From the NCBI RefSeq assembly GCF_021869535.1, contig NW_026262593.1:67110322-67174321 (forward strand): a stretch of 64,000 bases of DNA, given 5' to 3'. A program made the translations under genes and the position numbers. The notes beneath the pieces are model-generated. The model saw only the letters and a program-made list of their open reading frames with translations. It did no database searches and was not told the origin of the DNA. Source of the stretch: Mytilus californianus. Lineage: Eukaryota; Mollusca; Bivalvia; Mytilida; Mytilidae. Positions 24,994-35,629 of the stretch are shown piece after piece. Numbering within the stretch: position 1 is the first letter of the stretch; every line of letters begins with the position of its first letter.

Positions 24994-25155
24994 TGCATAT
25001 GTTTCCATGACGGTAGATTCAATTCTGTGTTTGTTGAGTACTTGTCTTGTAATCCAACAGTTAACCCTCTCATAAGGAAAAAGCCATCTCCCATATAATG
25101 GTCCATATCTAGGAAATCCCTCCGGAATATGATGTAGAAGATGCATGGTTATTGT
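24994..25155 (-). CDS. CACTA transposase, penultimate exon (DUF4218 core)
   Basis: 54-codon exon, phase 0 at both ends, acceptor TAG at 25156-25158 and donor GTAAGT just past 24994. It was too short for a simple open-frame scan. The product holds a MHLLHHIPEGFPRYGPLYG stretch, then RWLFPYERVNCWITRQVLN and ESTVMETYA. This is the strongly conserved core of DUF4218, which follows the catalytic region in Tnp2-type CACTA transposases (typical form: HLLHH, GP.Y..WM.PFER.N, E.T...TY). The joins to both neighbours keep the domain continuous, which supports the exon model. Confidence 0.9.
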
Positions 25156-25339
25156 CTATTATAAAAAATATAAAGGAATATTGAATAAACAATTATTATA
25201 TATTTGCAGGAATAAATATATGAATCATAATCAATATCCTTTTAAATAAAGCAACATACATTGTACTATAAAGAATAATGGTACACTTGTACTTGTAGAT
25301 TTAAGTTAATCTTTTCTCTTACCCAAGGTATTGTTAACA

Positions 25340-26030
25340 CAAGTTCATGTTGCATTCTGTACGAACTGTTGAAAATGATAAAACTTATAAAATCCCTGAA
25401 TCCAAATTTCAGAAATCCTTGTAATGTAGTTCTTGAGAAAAATGTGACGAAAATTTAACTTGAATGTCATGCAAGTATTCAGTAAATATAAAATATGATC
25501 AGTAATGAATCTGAATACACATCACACAGTATAGCTTAGCTGACTTGTATAAACTTTGAAACCAAATTTCAGAAATCCTTGTAATGAAATTCCTAAGAAA
25601 GATGTGACAGAAATATAAATGGGACGACAGATTGACTGATGTATGGACAGAAAGAGGTAAAACAGTATACCCCCACTTATTTTAAAGCGGGGGTATAATA
25701 CATGGAGAATGTGTCCATGGGTCAGATATGATGTCCCTGCTTGCATATATATCGTATTAAGTTATAAGGGGACATAACTGAAGAAAGGTAATAGTGACCC
25801 TACCTGAATTTGTCCTTGAATCAAATTTTATGGTAATAAGTATTGTAATAAGATTCATATGTTTGGTTGAGGCAAACCATAGTTAGGGAACGATTACTAA
25901 AATTCTGCAATTTTTTAACTTGCAAAGGGGCATAACTCTGGAACAATTGAATTAACGCCACCAAAATTCAAACTTGACCCGTGTTTTGTGGAAATATGCA
26001 TTGTGCATGAGTTATATAATAAAATTGAGA
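25340..26030. repeat. Bivalve dispersed repeat in transposase intron
   Basis: Includes two copies of 'atttcagaaatccttgtaat' about 160 bp apart (about 25407 and 25566), a 'cccccacttattttaaagcg' hairpin-like end, then a shorter copy of the tandem repeat at 18865-19550 ('ggggcataactctggaacaa', 'ccaccaaaattcaaacttga'). The minus-strand 74-codon frame at 25522-25746 is a by-product. Confidence 0.6.
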
Positions 26031-26100
26031 ATGGTCAAAAGCAAATTCTTATTTCTTTTTTTTTATGTATCATGTATATAGCAGGACAAATCAAACTTAC

Positions 26101-26298
26101 TTGTAAGGATAAAGGGAAATCTCTTTCAATCAAAGCAAGAGCTTCGTGGGTTTCTTCCTGTAACTGTTCTAAATCAGCAACTTTGTATTCTTCTTTTGTA
26201 AGCTTTTTCAATACTTCAAACAACTTCAGCAATGTACGCTCTTGTTCTGGTCCTAACAAACCATGCAAACACCAAGCAGCAGCATTGCTCGTGACAAA
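26101..26298 (-). CDS. CACTA transposase, third-from-last exon (DUF4218 start)
   Basis: 66 codons, phase 0 at both ends, acceptor TTTCAG at 26299-26304 and donor CAA|GTAAGT below 26101. It begins FVTSNAAAWCLHGLLGPEQ and ends ALIERDFPLSLQ. This matches the helical entry of DUF4218, in which a conserved H or W lies just before a leucine-rich helix and then a 'LE..FP' turn leads into HLLHH in the next exon. Overlapping open frames on both strands (for example 25988-26302 plus) are shadows. Confidence 0.88.
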
Positions 26299-26319
26299 CT
26301 GAAAGAAATACATTTAATG

Positions 26320-27300
26320 AATGGCTATTATTTATTTTGAATTTATTGAACCATAAAATCAATTTTTGACTCTTCACATTGAATAACCCGCGATGTAATT
26401 ATAAATTTCTATCAAAAATAAGGCTCAAAGAATTTTTTATATTATTTATATTAACAATAACAACGTACAAAAATGTTGGCGTATGAATACACAATGTCAG
26501 AGTGGGCGTGTCCCCATAAAAATGGACAACATTGAAAATAAAACTAATACTTTTAACCAATCAGAAGACAGTAAATACACCAAATTTATTTATGATAATA
26601 TAAATGACTATATATGAAAGATGACAAGTGGATTCTTTGTTGAAATGATGGATTAAGAGATTGACATAATTTCTGCAACTTTTGTAGAATACAATATATT
26701 TACAACTATCTCACGGAGTCAAGTTCTAGAGTACCAGTATGATCATGATGATATATATATTTGTCTCATTGACTCTCATTAAACCATCTTTAAATTTTTT
26801 TAAATGTATTCATAGTCAAGTAAATTGCAATACTAAATTTAAAAATGGTGAAACAGTTAGTGTGTGTAAACCATATAAAAACAAATTTCTCAGGCCAAAT
26901 AAAAATATATGTGTAATTCCAGTTACCATGCATACAATGTACCTTTCCTATTTTTTAAGTCTTCATAATGATAATAGCCTCCCTTAAGATTATTATTTTA
27001 ATTTTTCATTAACAGTCAGGGGACTTACTGAAATAAGTGTTTTATAAATCACTAACATGACTTAGAAAAGTCATGTTAGTAGCAAATTCAAAGTTAAGTG
27101 ACAAATTGTGATTTTGTAGTTTTACCAAAATTTTAAACACATAGGTTTAGGTAGTATCTTTTCATAAATAAAATAGAAGCTTTTGCTTCTGTAAAGAAGC
27201 TAGTAATCATTCCAGCTGTAAATTCTATTTAGTTCATAAAAAGCTATAAAAAAGGCTTACCATAATCGTAATTTATGTAACTGGAACCACACATTCTATT
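26320..27300. other. Transposase intron between large exon and next
   Basis: AT-rich, no repeat recognised. A small hairpin 'atgacttagaaaagtcat' lies near 27057. The 82-codon plus-strand frame at 26739-26987 lacks exon signals and protein-like composition. Confidence 0.45.
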
Positions 27301-27314
27301 CTATTTAAACATAC

Positions 27315-29029
27315 CTGAAGCTTCCCATGCATAGTTCTGAGTGTCCATGGCTTCGAGAAATGTTTGTCTGGGTGGTAGTCATAACCTGGTGGGTATTGCA
27401 AACTTTTGGCTCTCTTATCTGCAACTGCTAGAGCTGTACGATCTAACCTCCAAGGAGCAGGTGGTAATACACATTGTACAACATCATTACTCTTTTTTTT
27501 TTTCTGCTGCACATTTATCTGAGTAACTAATTTCCTTTTCTGACCCACTACTTCATTGCTGGAATCGTCTGTTAACTCTTCTGTCACATCTGTATTTTCT
27601 TTCACCCAAGTGTCTTTAAAACGATCGAACTCTTGTTCACATAGCCTTACTTTCTTTGAATCATCTTTTCCAGTAACAGTGTCCAAAACATTACCAATAA
27701 CATCAGCAATTGTGTGCATTCCATCTGGTTGCATCTGTTCTGATCTCTTATGATATGGTAGTTTCATGAAGCTGTATGTACCTTTCAAACCAGTTCTTTT
27801 TTGCATATTGTTTTTCTGATTTTTGTTTGGTAGATCATCATATTGCTTCCTTAGGTCATACTCTTCTTCGTTGGTATACATGTGCTGAGTAGTTGAAGAT
27901 TCTTCCCTCTTTGATGCATAGTTTGTGGTATCTGATCGTAGATGATGGTTGGTAGGTAAAAATGATCTGTTGTTTAAGTGGACGACTTTGTGCAGGTTTT
28001 TACAGTATTCCCCAGTTTCTCTACAGTATGGGCATCCTCTTAATGCTGCCTGACTTGACACATGTAACAGCTTGCCAAATGCTGGTATATCACACTGATA
28101 TTGTAATAGTGCCACTTTAACTTTGCAGGGTGCTCCTTTGTAGGTGTTAAAAAGTTTAGATTCGGATAATGTCAATAGTTCATCCACAATTAATTCTAAA
28201 TAAGGATCAAGATGTTTTGGTTCTTCTGTTTTGGTTCCTGGAATAATACCAACAAGCATCATTGGGCCAAGAATTTGTCTAACATTTACAGGCAAATTTA
28301 ACCATGTCAAAATAAGTGGCCACATGGACTTTTGGGTAGCCATACTTTTATTCGGGTTAAGTCCATCTGTAAATAAAGCTAATGGAACGGTTAACGATTC
28401 TTCCATGTTTTCAAAGACGCCCCCTTCTTCATACCAAGATTGATATATGGATCCATCTGTAAAATCCCCTAGTTTTCCATTTGCAACCTCCTGTTTGGAA
28501 TACAGAAGTTTACAGACATTGTCTGTGCCATACCATCTTGCTAGTCTAGGACCTAAGGGTATATAGGTAAACGTCTTTCTTGGATTCTGGGAGTTGGTCA
28601 AGTACCTATCCTCATCACAAACAGCACACTTTATATCATCTGAATGTTGAAGTCTAAATATCTGACAGTCATTGACACAACAATGATAGGTTGTTGTTGG
28701 TATCAAAAGGTGTTTCACCATGTCATGTGCTTCTTTGTAACTTTTAGGTAGCTTGTTTGGTTGAGGAAGTACTTTTTTTTCATTTGACAAACACATGCTC
28801 ACTGCAGACTTTGACATTCCATTGTTCGAGCAAAAAGTCACAAAATGGCGCAACACTGATTGTAGGATTGTGGTTTTACTTCCATCATACAATGGTTCAT
28901 TAAGTCTAGGTTCTTTATATGGTCTGGTAGTGAAGTTTATTGTGAGCTTCTCGTTTTTCCATGCAGTGTTCATAACGTTTATCATTTTTGCCTGGTGTCT
29001 TCTATTAGCCCTATCACAATTGAGACCAC
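27315..29029 (-). CDS. CACTA/EnSpm transposase, large catalytic exon (Transposase_21)
   Basis: Encodes 571 codons after a split first codon (GT from this exon); acceptor TTTCAG at 29030-29035, donor CAG|GTATGT below 27315, phase 0 out. The product catalyses cut-and-paste transposition in the nucleus. Numbering from the first whole codon, features are PLYDGSKTTILQ (about 45-56), a Cys cluster typical of a zinc ribbon (C116, C117, C121, C134, C137), LALFTDGLNPNKSMATQ (about 216-232, D221 likely catalytic), IIPGTKTEE, CDIPAFGKL (D313 likely second catalytic Asp), GCPYC (332-335), RSFLPTNHHLR (about 354-364) and MQPDGMHTIADVIGNVLDTV (432-451). All are family hallmarks of Tnp2-type proteins. No stop or frameshift. 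Joined to the three later exons it gives 883 residues plus an N-terminus whose exon is uncertain. Confidence 0.95.
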
Positions 29030-29213
29030 CTGAAAAAAAAATATGAATAAACAAATATCCTTAACTCTGCAATGGCATATGATATGTGTTATTGAAAAAA
29101 TATGAATTACAAAATGTACATTGTACCATGGAAGTATTATAAACAGGCATATTTTATAAAAACAAGTCAACAGTTAAATTAATATTGATAAACATATTTG
29201 TTTACTTTTTCAG

Positions 29214-29371
29214 AGAAGTATTCGAGAGGTTGCCAGCTGTTCAACAAACATTGGAGTCAACCTGATTCAAGATATGTTTCCAGAATTAAAAAAGACTCCA
29301 AGATCAACAAAGAAACTAGCAACTGCCATATCCACCAGAAGAAGAAACAAAAGGCAGTACTTGCAACTGAA
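29214..29371 (+). CDS. Plus-strand element gene, exon 2 (basic region)
   Basis: 158 nt, acceptor TTTTTCAG at 29206-29213, phase 0 in and phase 2 out; the donor GAA|GTAGGC is weak. The 52 residues read RSIREVASCSTNIG, then NLIQDMFPELKKTPRSTKK, then a TRRRNKR basic patch that could be a nuclear localisation or DNA-contact segment. The frame ends in TAG right at the donor, so the exon cannot extend. It lies on the opposite strand inside what would be the first transposase intron. Another open frame in the same bases (29198-29410) is less protein-like and does not fit the downstream exon phase. Confidence 0.6.
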
Positions 29372-29439
29372 GTAGGCATAAAAATAACAAATATAAATCA
29401 ATTGCTTTAAAAAGCAATTGTAAACGGTCTTTCCCCCAC

Positions 29440-29551
29440 CTGAAACATGAAACATGATTGACTGATATATGTGTATGTTTGTTTTGTTTGTTTGTTTGTT
29501 TGTTTGTTTGTTTCTTTCTTCTTTCTTTTTTTCTTTCTTTAAAGGGTCCAT
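29440..29551 (-). CDS. Possible first exon of transposase (uncertain)
   Basis: ATG at 29551 opens 37 codons plus one base, ending at TCAG|GTGGGG. That phase fits the split codon at 29029 exactly, giving a 921-residue model. The N-terminus is Lys-rich (MDPLKKEKKKEERNK), which would suit a nuclear protein, but it then runs through the AAAC microsatellite (TNKQTNK), and GTGGGG is a weak donor. A TATA-like box and a CACGTG site lie just upstream at 29646-29666. Phase agreement alone has a one-in-three chance. If wrong, translation could start at the first Met in the large exon near 28984. Confidence 0.3.
29483..29545. repeat. (GTTT)n / (CTTT)n microsatellite
   Basis: 'gtttgtttgtttgtttg' followed by 'tttctttcttctttcttttt', a simple repeat overlapping the possible first transposase exon. 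Confidence 0.95.
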
Positions 29552-29645
29552 ATTAGTGTGTTGGTTAAGTTTCTATATTTAGTTTGGAAAGTTTTTATTC
29601 TATTTCAGGGTCCGCGCGCGTCTTTGTCTCGCGCCAGGTTTTGGC

Positions 29646-29666
29646 GTCACGTGACGAGGCTTTATA
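29646..29666 (-). promoter_or_regulatory. Candidate transposase promoter: TATA box plus palindromic E-box
   Basis: On the minus strand TATAAAG reads from 29666 to 29660, followed by the perfect palindrome GTCACGTGAC (29646-29655), the form bound by USF/TFE-type bHLH-zip proteins. It stands in a small CpG-rich patch (29590-29660, with 'ccgcgcgcgtc') in otherwise AT-rich DNA, about 95 bp upstream of the ATG at 29551. Confidence 0.4.
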
Positions 29667-29669
29667 TTA

Positions 29670-30160
29670 GCGAAAACTTAGTATTTTTATTTCTTTTTAG
29701 GTGGGAACGTTGGACAGACAACATGTATAGCGACGGAATACACACAATGTATTTCTTTTGTCATTGTAGGTAATTGACATTTCGATCACAGTTCACGAGC
29801 AGTGCATGCTTTGGATTTAATTGATCCTGTGTAACTTTAAAACACGTTTACCGATTGTTTTCATACAATGTACATTTTTCAGCAGCAGTTTGTAACACAG
29901 ATTTGTATTTCAATCTAGGAGCGGACATTTTATTGTAGGATTTCACTGAGATTTACGGAACTAGCAAGCGAATTTTACGGCATTGCAATTTCTTTTCTCT
30001 AGGAAAATTCTTGAGAGATATCTGCACCACGTTCTTTTATGAAGATGTAATACGTGTATACCCTGCTGACTGCAGTTTTTAAGGTCAATTGGACATGTAG
30101 TTTCCCAGAACATCTGATAACAAGCATGTGGATTTTTTTTTCTTCAGAAGAGATGTAAAT
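29670..30160. other. Non-coding stretch right of candidate promoter
   Basis: No recognisable repeat or exon. The 71-codon plus-strand frame at 29558-29773 runs across the CpG patch and lacks splice or domain support. Confidence 0.4.
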
Positions 30161-30164
30161 ACAA

Positions 30165-30612
30165 TATTACACACATGAGACGGAAACATGCATACAATGA
30201 ATGATTGATTGGTTGGTTGGTTGGTTGGTTGGTTGGTTTGTTTGTTTATTTATTGGTTGGTTGGTTGGTTGATTGATTGATTAGTTGAATAATTAAACAC
30301 GTGGGATAGGGTCTCTTGAAACAAGCGAAAAAGAAACAAAGGAGATCTTGGACCCCGTGTTAAACACATAAGACGGAAACATGCATACAATGAATGATTG
30401 ATTGGTTGGTTGGTTGGTTGATTGGTTTGTTGGTTTATTGATTGGTTGGTTGGTTGGTTAATAAATTTAACATGTGGGATATGGTGGTCTCTTGAAACAA
30501 GCGAAAAAAAAACAAAAAACAAATGAGATCTTGGACCCCATATTAAACACATGAGACGGAACCATGTATGCATGCAATGATTGATTGAATGGTTGGTTGG
30601 TTGGTTGGTTGG

Positions 30613-30649
<37 letters not shown>

Positions 30650-30835
30650 CAATTAATTAAACACGTGGGATATGGTCTCTTTAAACAATCGAAATAGAAA
30701 CAAATAAGATCTTGGTCCCAATATTAAACACACGAGACAGAAACATGCATGCATGCAATGATTGACTGACTGACTGACTGACTGATTGATTGGTTGGTTG
30801 GTTGGTTGGTTGGTTGGTTGGTTGGTTAACACAGA
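30165..30835. repeat. Tandem ~185-bp units carrying GGTT/GATT microsatellites
   Basis: Four units start with 'aaacacatgagacggaaaca' or close variants (about 30168, 30362, 30544, 30726). Each holds a run of GATT and GGTT tetranucleotides, then 'acgtgggatatggtctctt', 'aacaagcgaaa' and 'gagatcttggaccc'. The NQPT-rich minus-strand open frames (30250-30923) are translations of the microsatellite, not genes. Confidence 0.9.
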
Positions 30836-30929
30836 GACCGGATCCACTTTGATCACGCAAAGACGGAATAGAAAGCCTAAATACTATATCTAAACACATG
30901 GGATTTATCTTTTGAGAGATCACTTAACA

Positions 30930-31510
30930 AGTAGTAAGGTTAAAGGTCAATGTCAACCTACAAAAGCACTAAACCACACATAAAACTCTTTAAATAGTGC
31001 CAAAAACACATAATTTGCCTTTTTTACATGACCTTGACCATTGACCTTGACCTATATTTTCAAGTTATGGTCCAATGATCTCAAATCAAAATACCATAGG
31101 TCTTTACAACTTGCGGTTCATGAGATTCATATGCATATTGAAAAGTAAAATATTCCAGGGGTAATAACTCCTATAAGAAGTCACTGGATCGCTTCGGTTG
31201 AAATTATTTAAAGTTGCGACATGTGACAAGGAACATTTTAAAAAAAACCATTTGCCGCTAACTCTTATAGTTTATGAAGAGTAGCGATAACAATGGTTTT
31301 TGTAATTGGGGAGATAACTCCTATAAGGTAAATAGTACACTTTGGTGCCCCTAATACAAGATAGATTTTATTAACCCGATACTTAATACCAAAGATCATT
31401 TGGATCTGTCGCGTACTTTTTTTGACTTTTGACTTTGAAATCGGACGAGGAAAAAGAACAATAATAATAATAAACAAACGAAATACAGTAAAGTCTTTCC
31501 ATTAAGAAAG
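30930..31510. repeat. Dispersed mussel repeat(s)
   Basis: Contains 'gaccttgaccattgacctt', 'ggttcatgagattcatatgc', 'ggggtaataactcctataag' with 'tcactggatcgcttcggttg', and 'gaaatcggacgaggaaaaag' followed by (AAT)n. These words recur in mussel genomes as far as I recall. The 70-codon minus-strand frame 31265-31477 is a by-product. Confidence 0.55.
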
Positions 31511-31514
31511 GAAA

Positions 31515-31949
31515 GACCTTAAAAATTACCTTCCAAACTTGTTTTTTGACCTCAATCAACTCACTGCTTTAAGCAACTTTGTTAAAACTATTTAATATTT
31601 AAGTATTTAGTACATTATTGTTTATAGTAAAAAAAAAATCAAAAGTGACAAGATTCCAACTCAGCCAATTTCACAGATTTTATCAGTAAGGGGATTCACT
31701 CAAACAAGTATCTTTTAAAATACCTATACATGTACCAGTAATGTTGCAAACAAGGCTTTTTTTAAATATTACTTATATAATTTTATATCAGTAACTTTTC
31801 TAAATATTATTTTTATAGGTGTCCAACTGTACAGGTTTTACTAGCTTTAACAAATTGTCAAGTTATCTGGTTATTTTTCCCATTGGCATCTGCAGCTATT
31901 CATTTTTTCTATTGGTCAATATTAATTTTATGAACTTCTATATTTTCAG
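31515..31949 (+). other. Intron upstream of exon 3 of plus-strand gene
   Basis: AT-rich, with a TATTTTCAG acceptor at its end (31941-31949). Nothing else supported. Confidence 0.4.
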
Positions 31950-32012
31950 AGACAAAGCAGGCAGTCAAGGCAAAACTGTTAAAAGACTACTGAAAGACCG
32001 CAAGGATCAAAA
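31950..32012 (+). CDS. Plus-strand element gene, exon 3
   Basis: 63 nt between a clean acceptor (TATTTTCAG) and a perfect donor (GTAAGT). Phase 2 in and 2 out, so it adds 21 residues, lysine-rich (DKAGSQGKTVKRLLKDRKDQ). The phase matches both exon 2 and exon 4. The 65-codon frame 31819-32016 includes this exon but also intron upstream. Confidence 0.65.
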
Positions 32013-32692
32013 GTAAGTACTATCCACTGTTTCTGTGTACATGGGTCTTGCAACCGAGAACTTTAGATAAAGTTAAAACTTGTAATTGTAGGGACTTGGA
32101 TGAAGTAAACTCCTTGAAGCCCTTGATTCAAAATTTAAAAAAAAATTAAGAATATTTTAATTTTTTTGAAAATAGTTAACTTACTTTATAAAAATTTTAA
32201 ATTTTAAGTTAGATTGAGAATTTAATTTAGTGTCCAGCTGAAACTAACATGATTTTACCACTTAAGTGCAATACTGATTTCCCTTTAAATCAAATAAACT
32301 ATTTTCTGTAAAATACCTTGTGTATTAATTAAGCAATACGGGTAATAATGACGAATAGGCTTTGTTTTTATGATCAGAGTACTGTATATCACAGGTAGTA
32401 CTGTTACTAATTTGGACAATTTTGTAAACATGGTCAACATGGTCAAGTTTTACATTTTTTAAGCAAATCTATATTAGCATACTATTACTAAAACTGTGTA
32501 ATACTGACTCAATAAACATGACAGTTAGTCCAGTAACTTAACCAGAGAAAACCAAAAAGTTGGTTAAATTGAATAGACCTAAATAACAACATTAAGTTTT
32601 GCAATAGTTTATTCTTAATTCTACATTCATAAGACAAAAGAAGAAACACAATGCAGCAGTTTTCTCTGTATTCATAATTCTCTTTTTTCCAG
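32013..32692 (+). other. Intron between exons 3 and 4 of plus-strand gene
   Basis: GTAAGT at the left and TTTTTTCCAG at the right; AT-rich with no other feature. Confidence 0.55.
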
Positions 32693-33002
32693 ATTACAAC
32701 TTAATGTACCTATTGGTTCACCACCAAGTATTGAAACTACAGAAGACTTGGTGTCTTTGTCCCCAAGGCCAGAATCTCCATATCCAAATGAGCAAGATTC
32801 TTTTGAAGAGACCACCACAGTAGAAGAGACCCTAAACATCACAACTATAGAGGAGAGCTTCAACGCATCACCAATTAGCTCACCAACTAGTGTCATTCCT
32901 TTAGCACATTTAGCATCTACTAATCAAGACCTTACTACTGAAGACTGGGACACATCAGATGAAGAAATGGACAAAAGGCTGATAGACTTTGTTAGGCATT
33001 AA
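32693..33002 (+). CDS. Plus-strand element gene, last exon (acidic tail)
   Basis: 310 nt from acceptor TTTTTTCCAG to stop TAA at 33000-33002, phase 2 in. It encodes about 102 residues rich in Ser, Thr, Pro and Glu, then an acidic end (TTEDWDTSDEEMDKRLIDF). Together the four exons give 762 nt and a 253-residue protein with Cys-rich, basic and acidic thirds. This layout suits a DNA-binding or protein-bridging factor but matches no family I know. The antisense 74-codon frame (32672-32896) is a shadow. Confidence 0.65.
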
Positions 33003-33465
33003 ATAAGTCCACTAAAATCTGTATCATATAATGTATACATGTATATACTTTGTACATATATAACATATAAATATTTATAAGCCTAGGTACTTAATATATT
33101 ATGAATTGTTGGAATTAAAATTGAATTATTTATTAAACATTTACATGTTTTATTCGACCGGGGTACATACATGTACATGTATTTTTTTTATTTGCTGGTA
33201 TAATATCACGTTCACCTGTTAGACATTCAGATTGTTATAACTTATATAAGTTCAAATGTTTTATTTCTTCTTTTCATGAAATTTTATACACCATAATATG
33301 TGAAAATTGTATGCACTTTTGTGAGGTTAATGTTTTATCTAAAAGTTAGTAAATTTGCAATAGGTCTTACTTAGTTAATAGTCGGAGCTGATAAATGGTT
33401 GTTTTTCATTAACAATAGTGAAATATGTGCATGCATGGACACTTATTTTTATTATAAACATGATA

Positions 33466-33471
33466 AATAAA
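33466..33471 (+). terminator. Polyadenylation signal candidate, plus-strand gene
   Basis: Canonical AATAAA 464 nt after the stop codon. A weaker ATTAAA is at 33114-33119. AATAAA is frequent by chance in AT-rich DNA. Confidence 0.3.
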
Positions 33472-33479
33472 TATTTAAA

Positions 33480-33948
33480 TGATAATGAGTTGTTATTATT
33501 GCATCTTTCTTATAACCTTTTACTTACAAACAAGTTGTACTAGGAGAACAAGGACATGTGTTTTTTCAGTTTATGCAGATAACGTTATAAAATCTGATGC
33601 ATGTCTATTTAATCCATTAAGAGAAGTATACATGTATATTATGCTTACAATGTCAGTCAGGGGTACTACTTGTACAAGTATTTTTTATTTACTTGAAGAA
33701 GTAAAAAAAAATAGTCACATATAAGTTAATTGTAATGTTTGAATAATCTCCCCTTAATATGCTCAAAAATTCACTTGTATAAGTAAATTTTTCTTACAAT
33801 GAATCCCACAAAAATTCTCAAGTTTTGATATGTAAAATCATGCCTTTAATGATTTTTCCCAGGTTAGCTCATAATTTTTGATTAGAGTTCAATGTTTCAT
33901 CTCATTAATTCAACAAAGAAACTAATGTGCAAAGATCTTAAGTATTTG
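33480..33948. other. Non-coding spacer
   Basis: AT-rich, no repeat or RNA recognised. The 81-codon plus-strand frame 33479-33724 has poor protein character and is not called. Confidence 0.4.
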
Positions 33949-34275
33949 CTATCTTTGCCGCAAGGCCTTCAAAAATTGCTCCTTAGGGGCTTGTAAATGA
34001 GCAGTGTTCTGAAGATAACAGACAAATGGGATTTTCATTGTCCATGAAATTCCACTTAAATGATTAGTAAAGACATCTGCAAAGGGCAGACAATTTAAAA
34101 TTCTATTTGGCCACAGACCACAATTAAATTCCCGTATTAGTTCTTTATAACGTTTTGGTTCATTAAAAAAATTGCACCATGCATTTTTGTCAAATCTTTT
34201 GTGTGTGTAATGTATAGTACTAGTCCAAAAATATATACAAAATTCAGAAAGATTGAACCAATGACTCTTACAAAT
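33949..34275 (-). pseudogene. Coding-like open frame without start, 108 codons, unknown protein
   Basis: On the minus strand 108 codons stay open to a TAG at 33949-33951 although the DNA is AT-rich, and the product looks protein-like: it is rich in Trp, Phe and Cys, with REFNCGLWPNRILNCLPF and GISWTMKIPFVCYLQNT in the second half. There is no early ATG. In the same frame the open reading continues upstream of a single TAA (34276-34278) for another 20 codons or so, as if an older frame were broken. It could be the last exon of a third element gene, a captured host exon, or a repeat-derived fragment. I do not recognise the family. Confidence 0.35.
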
Positions 34276-34539
34276 TTAGCCAATACACATCCATGACCCT
34301 ATGGACAAGTCAAGAGATGTTCCGAAAACTGTAAATATCACCTTTTTGCACCTGGCCTAATCACTCTTTCCATATCAAAATCAGTTAAAATACAACATCC
34401 AAAAGTTTATTTCACCTCTCTTCTTTTATTTCCACCCAAAAAAAAATAAGAAATGAGTGAGGAAAGGAAAGAAAAAAAATTAAGAAAAAATACACTCTAA
34501 TTAAAAGGAACTATAGCTATTCGTGGACAACAAAAAGCG

Positions 34540-34860
34540 GGATCATTAATTGTGGTCTTATGCCTATTAGGGGTCTAAAACTTGACCAATTCTAATGAAA
34601 CTTGGCATGATTTAAGCTTAGTGTATTATAAAACAGTTTACAAAGTTTCAAAGCCATATGATACCAATTATAAATAAAATGCTCCGCTGGGGCGCAGCTT
34701 GATACGACCGCAGAAGTCGAACCCTGAACAGTTGGGGCAAGTATGGACACAACATTCAAGCTTGATACAGCACTGAATTTGAATTGTAATTAAATATTTG
34801 ACACAGCATAGGTTTCTGACACAGAATGAATGTGGTCCAAGAACTTAAAAAATTTTAATT
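34540..34860 (+). repeat. Dispersed mussel repeat ('gatacgaccgcagaagtcga' type)
   Basis: Contains 'ggggcgcagcttgatacgac', 'cgcagaagtcgaaccctgaa', 'cagttggggcaagtatggac' and 'gaatgaatgtggtccaagaa', which I recall as a repeat commonly mis-annotated as protein in mussel genomes. The 84-codon frame 34830-35084 starts in it. Confidence 0.55.
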
Positions 34861-34984
34861 TACCTATTCAAACCATATCATTATTATTTGCTTTTATATA
34901 TAAATCAGAAATACATGTAACCAATTTAAAATGGAAAAAAAAATCCCCCCCCAAATTTTTTGAACCCCCTTATGATTTATCATC

Positions 34985-35626
34985 CCCAAACTCAATCCCA
35001 GCCTTCCCTTTGTTGTATGGTACCTTGCAGTACAATTTCAGAGAGATCCATACACTTGACCACAAGTTATTGTCTGTAAACTAGAAAAATGCTTATTTTT
35101 GGCCCCTTTTTGGCCCCAAATTCCTAAACATTTAGGGCAATTACCCCAAAAACTCAAACCCACCTTTCCCTTTGTGATATGGAACCTTGCAGTACAATTT
35201 CATAAAGATCCATACACTTACACAAAAGTAATGTCCTGAAACTAGAAAAATGCTTGTTTTTTTGCCCTTTTATGGCCCCTAATTACTAAAAATTTGAGGA
35301 AATTACCCCCAAAATCAATCCCAGCCTTCCCTTTGTTGTATGGTACCTTGCAGTACAATTTCAGAGAGATCCATACACTTGAACACAAGTTATTGTCTGG
35401 AAACTAGAAAAATGCTTATTTTTGGCCCCTTACTCCTAAACCTTTTGGGCAATTACCCCCAAACTCAATTCCAGCTTTCCCTTTGTGATATGGAACCTTG
35501 TTGTACAATTTCATAAAGATCCATACACTTACACACAAGTTATTGTCATGAAACTAGAAAAATGCTTGTTTTTTGCCCCTTTTTGGCCCCTAATTCCTAA
35601 AATTTGGAGGCCATTACCCCGGATTC
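34985..35626 (+). repeat. Four tandem units of ~160 bp in a dimeric pattern
   Basis: Units start near 34989, 35150, 35311 and 35461 with 'aaactcaatcccagccttcc' or variants. Units 1 and 3 share 'tgttgtatggtacc' and 'cagagagatcc'; units 2 and 4 share 'tgtgatatggaacc' and 'cataaagatcc'. All share 'actagaaaaatgctt' and 'ggccccta' words. The alternation shows that a dimer was duplicated. Confidence 0.9.
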
Positions 35627-35629
35627 AGT

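Noticed and set aside
30250-30923. NQPT-rich minus-strand open frames
   Set aside because: Direct translation of GGTT/GATT microsatellites inside a tandem repeat.
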